A DNA stretch of 64,000 bases from the NCBI RefSeq assembly GCF_001468285.1, contig NZ_LNSB01000020.1, positions 1-64,000 on the forward strand, read 5' to 3'. The notes under the pieces are model-generated. The model searched no databases, had not been told where the DNA came from, and saw nothing but the letters and a program-made list of their open reading frames with translations. The position numbers and the translations under genes are program-made. This stretch comes from Sphingopyxis sp. HIX (GTDB lineage: Bacteria; Pseudomonadota; Alphaproteobacteria; Sphingomonadales; Sphingomonadaceae). Shown one piece after another: positions 16,733 to 26,424 of this stretch (the stretch's first letter is position 1; each line of letters opens with the position of its first letter).

Positions 16733-17998
16733 ATGAAGCGATTGATCGCGGCCGTGCTGGCCGCACCGCTCTGCGTCCTTGTGGCGCAGGCGCAGACGTC
16801 GCCGCCCGCTCCGGGCAGTGACGTGCTCACACTCGACCAAGCGCTGACCGAGGCCGGCGCGCGGTCGCCGGGACCCGCCGCAGCCGAGGCGGGTAGACTC
16901 TCCGCCGAAGCCGGGCGCGCCGTCGCCGGGCTGCGGCCCAATCCCTCGGTCAGCATCGACACCGAAAATGCGCTCGGTACCGGTCCGTACCGCGGTTTCG
17001 ATGAGAGCGACACGACGCTGGCCTTCGCGCTGCCCGTCGAACTCGGCGGCAAGCGCTCGGCGCGCATCGCCGTCGCCGACGCGCGCATCCGCCGCGCCGA
17101 GGTCGAGGTCGCCGTGGCCGCGGCCGACCTGCGGCTGGTCGTGGCCGAGGCCTATGTCGCCGCGATCGCGGCGGATCGGCGCGCGGCGATTGCCGAGGAC
17201 CGGCTGGCCGTGACCGCCGAAAATCTGCGCGTTGCGAACGACCGCGTCATGGTCGGCGCCAATCCGCCGATCGATGCGCAGCGCGCGCTGCTCGAAGAGG
17301 CGAAGGCGCGCACCGAGGCCGACACCGCGCGGGGAGCCGCAAGCGCGGCGCGCGCGATGCTGCGCCATTATGCCGGCGACCCGGCGCTTGGCGCGCTCGA
17401 TACGGCGTGGTTCGATCGCGCGGCGACGGGTTCTTACGGCCCGGCGACGGCGACCGGGGCCGAGGGCACGCTCGCGCTGGCCGCCGCCGCGGCGGACGCG
17501 GAGGCGGCCGAAGCCGGCCTGCGTCTCGCGCGCACCCAGCGCGCGCCCGACCTGACATTGACCGCGGGCACGCGGCGGCTGGAGGCGTCGAACGATCAGG
17601 CGATGGTCTTCGGCGTCTCGATCCCGCTGCCCCTCTTCGACAGCGGCAGGGCCGCGGTGACGCAGGCGGCGCGTGAGCGCGACCACGCCGAGGCGCGGCA
17701 GCGCGTCGCGCGCTTCGATGCGGACCGCGCGATCGCCGCCGCCGAGGCCGAGCGCGACCGTGCGGCGACATTGGTCTGGGGATCGAACCCCTCGCTCGCC
17801 GCCGCCGGCGAGGCCGCGCGCATCGCGCGTATCGGCTATGCCGAGGGCAAGTTCGACCAGATGGTGCTGCTCGACGCCGAGCGCACGCTTCTCGACACGC
17901 AGCGCGCCGCGATCGACGCGCGCGCCGATTACCACAATGCCGTCGCGCGCCTCGCGCGCCTGACGACGCGCCTTAGGGGCGCAGGAGATATCCGATGA
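16733..17998 (+). CDS. czcC: Outer-membrane factor of heavy-metal RND efflux (TolC family)
   Basis: A 421-residue outer-membrane efflux protein with a signal peptide (about residues 1-20) and two TolC-type repeats rich in Ala, Glu and Arg that form the long helical barrel. LTLDQALTEAGARSP near residue 30 and GLRPNPSVSIDTEN are typical of the CzcC/CusC branch. It begins the czcCBA run and overlaps czcB by 4 bp. It would provide the outer-membrane channel for export of divalent cations. Confidence 0.9.
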   Translation: MKRLIAAVLAAPLCVLVAQAQTSPPAPGSDVLTLDQALTEAGARSPGPAAAEAGRLSAEAGRAVAGLRPNPSVSIDTENALGTGPYRGFDESDTTLAFALPVELGGKRSARIAVADARIRRAEVEVAVAAADLRLVVAEAYVAAIAADRRAAIAEDRLAVTAENLRVANDRVMVGANPPIDAQRALLEEAKARTEADTARGAASAARAMLRHYAGDPALGALDTAWFDRAATGSYGPATATGAEGTLALAAAAADAEAAEAGLRLARTQRAPDLTLTAGTRRLEASNDQAMVFGVSIPLPLFDSGRAAVTQAARERDHAEARQRVARFDADRAIAAAEAERDRAATLVWGSNPSLAAAGEAARIARIGYAEGKFDQMVLLDAERTLLDTQRAAIDARADYHNAVARLARLTTRLRGAGDIR

Positions 17999-19128
17999 CA
18001 TCGAAGACCATCATCCGCGCGGCGCTGCCGCTCGCGCTGGCGTTCGCCCTGTCGGGCTGCGGGCAGCCGACCGCCGAAAAACCTGCCGAGACCGAAAAGG
18101 CGCGCGAGGAAGAAGAAGGCACGGTCCATCTGACCGCGCAGCAGATCGCGGCGGCGGGGATCGAGATCGTGCGGCCCGCCGTCGGCGGGGCGGGCGTGCT
18201 CACGCTGCCCGCAACGATCGAAAGCGACCCGCAGGCGACGCAAGTCGTCTCTGCCGCGATCGGCGGGCGTATCGTTGCGCTCCATCGCAACCTCGGCCAG
18301 ACGGTCCGCCGCGGCGAGATCGTCGCGGTGATCGAAAGCCGCGACGCGGCGGGGCTGCGGGCCGAGGTCGAGGCCGCGCAGGCGCGCGCCGCGCTCGCGC
18401 GCTCGACGCTCGAACGCGAGGAGCGGCTGTTCAAGCTCAAGGTCTCGCCCGAGCGCGACCTGATCGCCGCGCGCACCGCGATGACCGAGGCGAATATCGC
18501 GCTGCGGCTCGCACGGCAGCAACTCGCCGCGGCGGGTGTCGGCGGCGGGGCGCTCAACCGCATCGGCGTCCCCGCGCCGATCGGCGGTCAGGTGACGGCG
18601 CGCAGCGTCGTGCTGGGCCAGACCGTCGCGCCCGACGCCGAATTGTTCCGCGTCGCCAATCTGGGGCGCGTCGCGATCAACCTGACGCTCTCGCCCGCCG
18701 ATGCGGGGAAGGTCCGTGCCGGCATGCCGGTCGAGGTGCGATCGGGTGACCGTCGCGCGGAGGCGCGCATCGGTTTCGTGTCACCCGTGCTCGACGAAGC
18801 GACGCGGCTGGTGCCCGCGGTCGCGCTGCTCGAAAACGGCGGCGCGATCCTGCGCCCCGGTGAGCCGGTGACGGTCGCGATCCGGACGGGCGCCACCTCG
18901 GATGCGATCACCATTTCCGAAAGCGCACTGCAGACGGTCGAGGGCCGGACGGTCGTCTTCATACGCACTGCCGAGGGGTTTCGCGCCGCGCCGGTCGCGG
19001 TGACGAGCCGCGGCGGTGGCCAGGCGACGGTGACCGGGCTTTCGGGCCGTGAACAGGTCGCGGGCAAGGGCAGTTTCACGCTGAAGGCGGAGCTCGGCAA
19101 GGGCGAAGCCGAGCATGGGGGGCACTGA
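17995..19128 (+). CDS. czcB: Periplasmic adaptor of heavy-metal RND efflux
   Basis: A 377-residue membrane-fusion protein. The N-terminus is a lipoprotein signal with lipobox LSGC and Cys22. It then has a lipoyl-like half-motif (IGGRIVALHRNLGQTVRRGE), a coiled-coil hairpin near residues 120-180, the second lipoyl half (PAPIGGQVTARSVVLGQTV) and beta-barrel domains. It links the CzcC channel to the CzcA pump. It overlaps czcC by 4 bp and is 2 bp before czcA. No His-rich N-terminal extension of the Cupriavidus CzcB type is seen. Confidence 0.9.
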   Translation: MTSKTIIRAALPLALAFALSGCGQPTAEKPAETEKAREEEEGTVHLTAQQIAAAGIEIVRPAVGGAGVLTLPATIESDPQATQVVSAAIGGRIVALHRNLGQTVRRGEIVAVIESRDAAGLRAEVEAAQARAALARSTLEREERLFKLKVSPERDLIAARTAMTEANIALRLARQQLAAAGVGGGALNRIGVPAPIGGQVTARSVVLGQTVAPDAELFRVANLGRVAINLTLSPADAGKVRAGMPVEVRSGDRRAEARIGFVSPVLDEATRLVPAVALLENGGAILRPGEPVTVAIRTGATSDAITISESALQTVEGRTVVFIRTAEGFRAAPVAVTSRGGGQATVTGLSGREQVAGKGSFTLKAELGKGEAEHGGH

Positions 19129-19130
19129 TC

Positions 19131-22100
19131 ATGATCGCCCATATCGTCGACTTTGCGGTCGCGCGGCGCTGGTTCGTGCTGCTCGTCACCGCCATCGCCA
19201 CCGTCGTCGGAGCATGGGCGCTCGCGCGCCTGCCGATCGACGCCGTCCCCGACATCACCAACAACCAGGTACAGATCAACGCCCGCGCACCCGCGCTGTC
19301 GCCCGAGCAGGTCGAACGCCAGGTCGCCTTTCCGATCGAGACCGCGCTCGCGGGGATTCCGGGGCTCGAGAATACCCGCTCGCTGAGCCGCAACGGCTTT
19401 GCGCAGGTCACTGCGGTCTTCACCGACACGACCGATATATACTTCGCGCGTCAGCAGGTCGCCGAGCGGCTGCGCGAGGCCGAGGAGGGGCTTCCCGAGG
19501 GGGTGAACCCCGAAATGGGGCCGATCGCGACCGGGCTGGGCGAGGTCTATATGTGGACCGTCCACTTGGCGCATCGGCCCGAGGACAAGCACAAGCCGGG
19601 CGAGCCCGGCCTGCAGCCCGACGGCAGCTATATCACGCCCGAGGGCGAGCGGCTGGTGAGCGAGGCCGACAAGGCGACCTATTTGCGTACCGCGCAGGAC
19701 TGGATCGTCACCCCGCTGCTCAAGACAGTGCCCGGGATCGCGGGCATCGACACCATCGGCGGCTATGTGAAGCAATATCAGGTGGTGCCGGACATGCAGC
19801 GGCTGGCGGCGCTGGGGCTGAGCCTGACCGATCTCGCCGCCGCACTGGAGGCCAATAATCGCGCGATCGGCGCCGGGGTCGTCGACCGCAACGGCGAGGG
19901 CCTGTCGGTGCGCTCCGACGCGCGCATCGGCGGCGCGGCCGAACTCGCCGGGACGGTCATCGCGACGCGGGCGGGGGTTCCGATCACGCTGGGGCAGGCC
20001 GCCACGGTGAAGACCGGGCAGGCGATCCGCATGGGATCGGCTTCCGAAAACGGCAAGGAAGTCGTCGTCGGTACCGCGATCATGCGCATCGGCGAGAACA
20101 GCCGCGAGGTCGCGAGCGGCGTCGCGGCGCGGCTCGACGAAATCAATGCCTCGCTGCCGACCGACGTCGTCATCCAGCCGGTGCTCGACCGCACCGGCCT
20201 CGTCGAGGCGACGGTGAAGACGGTCGCGAAAAACCTGACCGAAGGCGCGCTGCTCGTCATCGTCATCCTGTTCCTGCTGCTCGGCAATTTCCGCGCGGCG
20301 CTGATCGCGGCGCTGGTCATTCCGGTGACGATGCTGCTCACCAGCTTCGGCATGCTGCAAGGCGGGGTGTCGGCGAACCTGATGAGCCTCGGCGCGCTCG
20401 ATTTCGGGCTGATCGTCGACGGCGCGGTGATCATCGTCGAAAATGCGCTGCGGCGGATCGGCGAGCAACAGCACCGCATCGGGCGAACGCTGACCCGCGA
20501 CGAGCGGCTGACGGCGGTCGCCGCCGCCGCGCGCGAGATGATCCGGCCGTCGGTCTATGGGCAGGCGATCATCATCCTCGTCTATGTCCCGCTGCTGACG
20601 CTGACCGGGGTCGAGGGCAAGACCTTCACCCCGATGGCACTGACGGTGATCTTCGCGCTCGTCGGCGCCTTCGTCCTGTCGCTGACCTTCATTCCGGCGA
20701 TGCTCGCGATCTGGCTGTCGAAGCCGGTCGAAGAGAAGGAAGGGCGGATCATGGCCTGGCTGGGGCGCCATTATGCGCCGCGGCTCGACCGGGCGATGGA
20801 AAAGCCTCGGAACACGATGCTCGGCGCGGGCGCGGCGTTGCTCGTCGCGGTCGGTGCTTATGCCGCGCTGGGGCAGGAATTCCTGCCGCAGCTCGACGAG
20901 GGCGACCTGACCGCGCAACTGCTGCGGGTGCCGGGTACCTCGGTCGACCAGAGCCAGGCGATGCAATTGCGCGTCGAGCGTGCGCTGTCGGCGCTGCCCG
21001 AGGTCAAGTTCGTCTTTTCGAAGACGGGCACCGCCGAGCTCGCGTCGGACCCGATGCCGCCGAACATCTCCGACACCTTCATCATCATGAAGGACCGGGG
21101 GACCTGGCCCGACCCAGGGCTGAGCAAGGCCGAGCTGACCGCCAAGGTCGAAAAGCAGCTAGCCGGGCTGCCCGGCAGCGCGTTCGAGATCAGCCAGCCG
21201 ATCCAGATGCGCTTCAACGAGCTGATCGCGGGGGTGCGCGGCGACGTCGCGGTCAAGGTCTTCGGCGACGACAGCGACGCGATGGCCGCGACCGCGAACC
21301 GGATCGCTGCGATCCTGCGCACGACCCAGGGCGCGACCGACGTGCGCGTCGAGCAGACCGAGGGGCTTCCGATGCTCGACATCCGCCCGAAACGCGACGC
21401 GATGGCGCGGCTCGGGGTCAGCGCCGCGGCGCTGCAGGAAACCGTCGCGGCGGCGATCGGCGGGCGCGACGCCGGCGTGATCTTCGAAGGCGACCGGCGC
21501 TTTGCGGTGACGATCCGGCTCGCGGACAGCGCACGCGCGGACTTTGCGGCGCTCGCGCAGGTACCGGTGCCGACGCCGGACGGGCAGTTCGTTCCGCTCG
21601 AAAGCGTCGCCGAGCTGGCGGTGACCGATGGCCCGAACCAGATCAGCCGCGAGAATGGCAAGAGGCGGATCGTGGTGCAGGCCAATGTCCGTGGCCGCGA
21701 CGTCGCGGGCGTCGTCGAGGATGCGCGGGGCGCGATCCGCGAACGGGTCCGCCTGCCCGCAGGCCAATATCTGGAGTGGGGCGGGCAGTTCGAAAATCTC
21801 GCCTCGGCGCGCGACCGGCTCGCGCTCGTCGTCCCGGCGTGCTTCGCGCTGATCCTGCTGCTGCTCTATGGCGCGCTGGGCAGCGTGCGCGATGCCGCGA
21901 TCGTCTTTACCGGGGTGCCGCTGGCGCTGGTCGGGGGCATGCTTGCGCTGCTCCTGCGCGGCATGCCCTTCTCGATTTCGGCCGCGGTGGGTTTCATTGC
22001 GCTGTCGGGGATCGCGGTGCTCAACGGGCTGGTGATGGTGACCTCGATCCAGGGGCTGATCGCCGACGGCATGGCGCGCGCCGAGGCGGCGCGGGCGGGC

Positions 22101-22325
22101 GCGCTCGCGCGGCTGCGGCCGGTGGTAATGACCGCGCTGGTCGCATCGCTCGGCTTCGTGCCGATGGCGCTCGCAACCGGCGCGGGAGCCGAAGTGCAAA
22201 AGCCGCTCGCGACGGTGGTGATCGGCGGGTTGGTCTCTGCGACCTTGCTCACCCTGTTCGTGCTGCCGACGCTCTACGCGCGCTATGGGCGGCCGCGGGT
22301 GGGCGCTCCTGCGGAAGGTGGCTGA
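19131..22325 (+). CDS. czcA: Heavy-metal efflux RND pump (CzcA/CusA family)
   Basis: A 1064-residue inner-membrane proton antiporter with twelve predicted membrane segments and two large periplasmic loops. The first segment is followed by PIDAVPDITNNQVQI, a family signature. The segment-4 motif DFGLIVDGAVIIVEN (residues 424-438) has the two Asp and the Glu pattern of the cobalt/zinc/cadmium (HME1) group rather than the monovalent silver/copper group. The methionine pairs of CusA were not evident. Substrate is therefore inferred as Co/Zn/Cd. A regulator gene follows on the same strand after 82 bp. Confidence 0.92.
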   Translation: MIAHIVDFAVARRWFVLLVTAIATVVGAWALARLPIDAVPDITNNQVQINARAPALSPEQVERQVAFPIETALAGIPGLENTRSLSRNGFAQVTAVFTDTTDIYFARQQVAERLREAEEGLPEGVNPEMGPIATGLGEVYMWTVHLAHRPEDKHKPGEPGLQPDGSYITPEGERLVSEADKATYLRTAQDWIVTPLLKTVPGIAGIDTIGGYVKQYQVVPDMQRLAALGLSLTDLAAALEANNRAIGAGVVDRNGEGLSVRSDARIGGAAELAGTVIATRAGVPITLGQAATVKTGQAIRMGSASENGKEVVVGTAIMRIGENSREVASGVAARLDEINASLPTDVVIQPVLDRTGLVEATVKTVAKNLTEGALLVIVILFLLLGNFRAALIAALVIPVTMLLTSFGMLQGGVSANLMSLGALDFGLIVDGAVIIVENALRRIGEQQHRIGRTLTRDERLTAVAAAAREMIRPSVYGQAIIILVYVPLLTLTGVEGKTFTPMALTVIFALVGAFVLSLTFIPAMLAIWLSKPVEEKEGRIMAWLGRHYAPRLDRAMEKPRNTMLGAGAALLVAVGAYAALGQEFLPQLDEGDLTAQLLRVPGTSVDQSQAMQLRVERALSALPEVKFVFSKTGTAELASDPMPPNISDTFIIMKDRGTWPDPGLSKAELTAKVEKQLAGLPGSAFEISQPIQMRFNELIAGVRGDVAVKVFGDDSDAMAATANRIAAILRTTQGATDVRVEQTEGLPMLDIRPKRDAMARLGVSAAALQETVAAAIGGRDAGVIFEGDRRFAVTIRLADSARADFAALAQVPVPTPDGQFVPLESVAELAVTDGPNQISRENGKRRIVVQANVRGRDVAGVVEDARGAIRERVRLPAGQYLEWGGQFENLASARDRLALVVPACFALILLLLYGALGSVRDAAIVFTGVPLALVGGMLALLLRGMPFSISAAVGFIALSGIAVLNGLVMVTSIQGLIADGMARAEAARAGALARLRPVVMTALVASLGFVPMALATGAGAEVQKPLATVVIGGLVSATLLTLFVLPTLYARYGRPRVGAPAEGG

Positions 22326-22407
22326 CGATGCGAAGACACCCAAGAATATTCGGGTTGCGGCGACGCGAACTTGTCGGGCATCGCTGTCGGGGAACGGGGA
22401 TGCTGCG

Positions 22408-23025
22408 ATGACGGCCAAGCATAATATCCTGATCGTCGACGATCATGCGATTACGCGGAGCGGGATCAAGCTGCTCTTCGCCGGGCTCGACCGTTATGCC
22501 GTCGCCGGCACGCTCGACCGCGGCGCGATGGTCGGCGCCTTCGTCCAGTCGCAGCCGGTGGACCTCGTCATCCTCGACCTCAACCTGCCCGACGTGCGCG
22601 GGATCAACGTGCTCGCCGAGATCGTCGGGTCGCGCGACATGACGGTGATCATCCTGACCGGCGAGACGGTGCCGGGCGAGATCGACTATGCGCTGAAGCT
22701 CGGCGCGCGCGCGGTGGTGAGCAAGGCCGACCCGCCCGACCAGATCGTCGCGGCGTGCGACGCGGCGCTGGCGGGCGATATCTTCGTGTCGCCGCACATG
22801 CGCGAGGCGCTGGGCAAGTTCCAGCAGCCGCCGGTCGCGCTGTCGTCGCGCCAGATGGCGATCCTCCACTATCTGGCGGAGGGCGAGAGCAACAAGGAGA
22901 TCGCCTATCGGCTGGCGATCGCGCAGCCGACGGTGTCCTTTCACATCGCCGAGCTGCGCCGCAAGCTCGACGTCGCGAACAACCGCAAGATCGTCGAGCG
23001 CGCGCAGGAGCTAGGGTTGCTCTGA
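22408..23025 (+). CDS. NarL/LuxR-type response regulator
   Basis: A 205-residue two-component regulator: receiver domain with acidic pair DD (11-12), phospho-acceptor D57 and Lys near residue 106; LuxR-type helix-turn-helix near 140-205 (LSSRQMAILHYLAEGESNKEIAYRLAIAQPTVSFHI). ATG at 22408 is chosen because it begins the conserved NILIVDDHA region. It is convergent with and overlaps by 15 bp the histidine kinase gene on the other strand, its likely partner. Whether it controls czcCBA upstream is not shown by the sequence. Confidence 0.92.
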   Translation: MTAKHNILIVDDHAITRSGIKLLFAGLDRYAVAGTLDRGAMVGAFVQSQPVDLVILDLNLPDVRGINVLAEIVGSRDMTVIILTGETVPGEIDYALKLGARAVVSKADPPDQIVAACDAALAGDIFVSPHMREALGKFQQPPVALSSRQMAILHYLAEGESNKEIAYRLAIAQPTVSFHIAELRRKLDVANNRKIVERAQELGLL

Positions 23026-25269
23026 CCCCGTGAGCGCCGGGTGCCGCAGCATTTCGCGGCACGGCGGCTTGATGATCGCCATGGCGACGATTTCACCGAG
23101 GCGGCCGCGGGTGACGCTGCTGTCGTCGTAGGTGAGCGCGGCGAGGCGTTCGGGCGCATTGCCGGCGGCGATGGCGCCATCGAAGGCGGTGCGCTGGTCG
23201 AAGTCGAGGATGCGCCATTGCGGTGCGCCCGCTTGCAACTCCTCGGCGGTGCAGGGCGTGACGCCCGCGAAGGCGGCGGGCAGGCTGATTTCGACGGCCG
23301 TGCCGGCGTCCGACGAGGCGGCGATGGTCAGCGTGCCCGACAGCGTTTCGACCAGCCGCTTTGCGGCGCGAAAGCCCGATCCGGTGCCCTCGACCTCTTC
23401 GTCGGCGCGCAGGCGTGTGGCTTGGTCTTCGTTCAGCGCTTCGACCATCGCGGGCGCCATGCCGCGGCCGGTGTCGGCGATGCTGATCACGGCTTGTTCG
23501 CCGCGCCGTTCGACCGACACGCGCGTGCCGCCGCGCTCGGTATATTGGTACGCGTTGCTCAGCAGGTTCGCGAGCGCGCGCATCAGGAGCGGCTTGTCCG
23601 AGACGATCATGATCGCGCCATCGACCTCGGTCTCGAGCGTCAGCTTCTTGCCGGCGAAGGGGGCTTTGAACATCATCTGCAGCGGTTCGACCAGCGCGCG
23701 CGCGTCGAAGGCGCCGAGTGCGATGAAATCGGCGTCGCTGCCCGCGATGCTCGCGCCCGAAAGGGTGGTCGAGACGATCTCGCCGAGATAGGTCGCCGAG
23801 CTTTGCAGCATCGCGGTGAGGTCGGCGTTCGCGCCCTGGTCGTCGCCGCGCTTCAGCACGTCGATCGCGCTATTGAGCGCGAGGATGACTTGGCGGCTGT
23901 CGTGGCCCGAGGCGTGGAGCAGGGCGTTCTGGCTGTTCACCGTTTCGAGCGCGAAGGCCTTTTCCTCGGCGAGCCGCGCGGCGCGCTCGCTGATCGCGAC
24001 GCGTTCGGCCATCGATCGCGCATAATTGCCGTCGGCGACTAGCTTGTCGTGCTGGATCTTCTTGAGATTGAGCCCGAGCGCGAGCGTGACCATGATCGAT
24101 TCGAACAGCCCGACCGGCCCCGCGAGGTGCCAGTTGATCGGCAGCCAGGCGAACACCCCCATCGAGGCGATCGCCGAATAGAGGATGAACGCTGCGAGGC
24201 TGCCCCAGCCGACAAACAGCGGCCACAGCTGGCGTCCGAGTTGCTGCATCGCGGCGAAACCGACGAAGGGGAGGAACAGCGCGCCGCCGATCGCGACCAG
24301 CCAGCCGCCGATGTGCAGCGTGTGGCGCATCGCGGGCGGGTAGAGCGACAGCGCCGGCTGAAGCACCATGATCAGCAGCGCGGCGCCGATCAGCACGCGC
24401 AAGGCGATGTCCCGCCGCGGGAAATGGGTGCGCGTGTCGATGAAGCTGCGCCCGAATTGCGCCATCGCCGCGGCGAAGCCGCATTTGAAGACATCCTCGA
24501 CCGCGACCCCGGTGAGCGGCTGGTCGGCGAGGAAGAAGATGGTGATATAGCCTTCCGAATGGACGGTGTTCAGCGCGAAAAAGGCCTGCGCCACCGCCAG
24601 CCACACGAACTCGCGGTGCCCGGTGATCGAGAAGAAGAGGAAGTTGAGCAGGATCAGCACGACCACGCCGAACACCACCCCCGACACCATCGCGATGTTC
24701 GACCGCCGCTCCTTGAAGAAGGTGCCATAGCTGTTGATCTTGAGCGGGAGATAGGTCGAGTTTTCGGAGAGGAAATCGATCAGCAGCAATTTCTCCTGTC
24801 CCGGATCGAGCACGAATTCGGTGCTGAACGCCTGGTAGGTCTGGAGATTGTCCTCCGCGGCACGGGGGTCCGATCCGTCGACGAGTAGGCCGAGGTCGCC
24901 GTTCGCGACCTCGTAGAGGCGGAAGTAAGCGAGCGACCCGCGCCCGGTGGTGAAAATCCAGCTGCCCTGGTTGTCGCCGCCGTTGCGCACCCGCACGAGG
25001 ACGGTCGTCTTGCGCCCGGGCGGGCCGAAATGGATCGTCGACCCGGTGACGCGCTGCAGCGGTCCCGCGAGCAGATCGGCGGGGGCGGTCGTCAGCGGGT
25101 CGGCGCCGTCGATGCGGTAGCGGACATAAGGCGCGAGCGCGGGCGCATCCTGCCCCGATCTGAGCTCGACGACGGGGATATCGGCGGCGGCCGCAGGGGG
25201 CGCGAAACCGGCCAGCAACAGGGCCAGCAGGGCGAACCAGAATCGAACGAGCCGATGGTACTGCGACAT
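23011..25269 (-). CDS. 7TMR-DISM sensor histidine kinase
   Basis: A 752-residue sensor. Signal peptide (1-29), then an extracellular 7TMR-DISM beta domain (about 30-190, carbohydrate-binding-like), seven membrane segments (about 195-400), a coiled coil (about 405-450) and a kinase core with H456 in SGHDSRQV, N-box LANLLSNAYQY, and glycine boxes DTGRGMAP and GTGSGFRAAKRL. A C-terminal stretch of about 75 residues after the ATPase domain has no recognisable motif. It faces the NarL-type regulator with a 15-bp overlap of the 3' ends, an unusual arrangement for a cognate pair. Confidence 0.9.
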   Translation of the reverse strand: MSQYHRLVRFWFALLALLLAGFAPPAAAADIPVVELRSGQDAPALAPYVRYRIDGADPLTTAPADLLAGPLQRVTGSTIHFGPPGRKTTVLVRVRNGGDNQGSWIFTTGRGSLAYFRLYEVANGDLGLLVDGSDPRAAEDNLQTYQAFSTEFVLDPGQEKLLLIDFLSENSTYLPLKINSYGTFFKERRSNIAMVSGVVFGVVVLILLNFLFFSITGHREFVWLAVAQAFFALNTVHSEGYITIFFLADQPLTGVAVEDVFKCGFAAAMAQFGRSFIDTRTHFPRRDIALRVLIGAALLIMVLQPALSLYPPAMRHTLHIGGWLVAIGGALFLPFVGFAAMQQLGRQLWPLFVGWGSLAAFILYSAIASMGVFAWLPINWHLAGPVGLFESIMVTLALGLNLKKIQHDKLVADGNYARSMAERVAISERAARLAEEKAFALETVNSQNALLHASGHDSRQVILALNSAIDVLKRGDDQGANADLTAMLQSSATYLGEIVSTTLSGASIAGSDADFIALGAFDARALVEPLQMMFKAPFAGKKLTLETEVDGAIMIVSDKPLLMRALANLLSNAYQYTERGGTRVSVERRGEQAVISIADTGRGMAPAMVEALNEDQATRLRADEEVEGTGSGFRAAKRLVETLSGTLTIAASSDAGTAVEISLPAAFAGVTPCTAEELQAGAPQWRILDFDQRTAFDGAIAAGNAPERLAALTYDDSSVTRGRLGEIVAMAIIKPPCREMLRHPALTGSEQP

Positions 25270-25590
25270 CTAAGCAATCTGTCGCGTGCCCGTCCGCGAA
25301 AGTCAATTTTCATTTGGAAAATAAGGCCATAGGCCGGCGACCTTAGTCGCGGCGACGGACGGCCCCCTCTCCGCCGCCGCCGCTGCCCCGTCGCGCGGGG
25401 TCTCGCTGCGCAGCGGGGATGCGTGCTGCTGGCGCATGCGCCGTCGCCGCGCCACCCCAATAAACATTGGGTAGACGCGCCGCCCGAGCCCGAAATATCA
25501 AGCTGAAACAACGCCGAGCGGGTGGGGGCGCGCCGGCGTTGCGCTGCGCCGACTAGGGCGCCTGCATAGCCTCCCGAACCGCTTTCCGAT
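25270..25590. other. Intergenic region between histidine kinase and cobA
   Basis: About 320 bp without a credible gene. It holds the promoter region of the kinase at its left end (AT-rich, TTGACT on the minus strand) and a 6-bp inverted repeat CCCAAT-AAAC-ATTGGG at 25456-25471. No terminator with a T-run was found for cobA. Confidence 0.6.
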
Positions 25591-26424
25591 CTAGCGACCC
25601 GATCTGTTCCGGTTCTGGGGGTTAGAGGCCGGCACGATCCCCGGGATTGCGCCGGCCTCGTCCTTTTCGGCCGCCGCCGCCTGGCGGCTGTCGGTCTTCA
25701 GGGCTTCGCCGATCAGGATCAGCGTCGGCGCGGTCGCGGCGAGCGAGCGCGTGGCCAGCCCCAAGAGGTCGAGCCGCGTCGACAGCAGCATCTCGTGCGG
25801 CAGGCTGACGTTGCAGGCGATGAGCACCGGCGTCGCGGCAGGCATCCCGGCGGCGATCAGTTCGCGCGCGATTTCGGGTGCGGCGTCGCGCCCCATGTAG
25901 AAGGCCAGCGTCGTCCCCGCGCGTGCCAGTTCGGTCCAGTCGAGATCGAGCGCCACGCCGCGCCGGCTGTGCGCGGTGACGAAACGGACCTCGCGCGCGA
26001 CGCCGCGCAGCGAGAGCGAGATCCCCGCCGATGCGGCGGCGGCGCTCGCGGTCGTGACGCCGGGGCAGACATGAACGGCGTGTCCCGCGGCGCGCAGCGC
26101 GCTCATTTCCTCGGCCGACCGCCCGAAGAGCGACGGATCGCCGCCCTTCAGCCGGACGACGCGCTTGCCCGCCGCCGCGGCCTCGACGAGCAGCGCGTCG
26201 ATGGTCGGCTGGTCCTTCGAATGGCGCCCCGATCTTTTGCCGACGTTGATCCGCTCCGCGGTGGCCGGAACGAGCGCGAGGATCGCGGGCCCGACCAGCG
26301 CGTCGTAGAAGACGACGTCTGCGGCCTCGATCAGGCGCACGGCCTTCATCGTCAGCAGTTCGGGGTCGCCGGGGCCCGCTCCGACGAGCCAGACGGTGCC
26401 GGGTGCGAAATCGTCAGGCTGCAT
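25591..26424 (-). CDS. cobA: Uroporphyrinogen-III C-methyltransferase
   Basis: A 277-residue SUMT of the CobA type, making precorrin-2 for siroheme. Family motifs: VWLVGAGPGDPELLTMKA near the N-terminus, VVRLKGGDPSLFGR near residue 88, PGVTTASAAAASAGISL near 120 and YMGRDAA near 165. It is the last gene of the nitrate assimilation operon and overlaps nasA by 11 bp, which fits its job of supplying siroheme for nitrite reductase NirB. The C-terminal 30 residues are extra and low in conservation. No CysG oxidase/chelatase domain is fused. Confidence 0.94.
   Translation of the reverse strand: MQPDDFAPGTVWLVGAGPGDPELLTMKAVRLIEAADVVFYDALVGPAILALVPATAERINVGKRSGRHSKDQPTIDALLVEAAAAGKRVVRLKGGDPSLFGRSAEEMSALRAAGHAVHVCPGVTTASAAAASAGISLSLRGVAREVRFVTAHSRRGVALDLDWTELARAGTTLAFYMGRDAAPEIARELIAAGMPAATPVLIACNVSLPHEMLLSTRLDLLGLATRSLAATAPTLILIGEALKTDSRQAAAAEKDEAGAIPGIVPASNPQNRNRSGR

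Noticed and set aside
18588..20966. 792-codon open frame on the minus strand
   Set aside because: Antisense to czcB and czcA; no motif and shadow-type composition.
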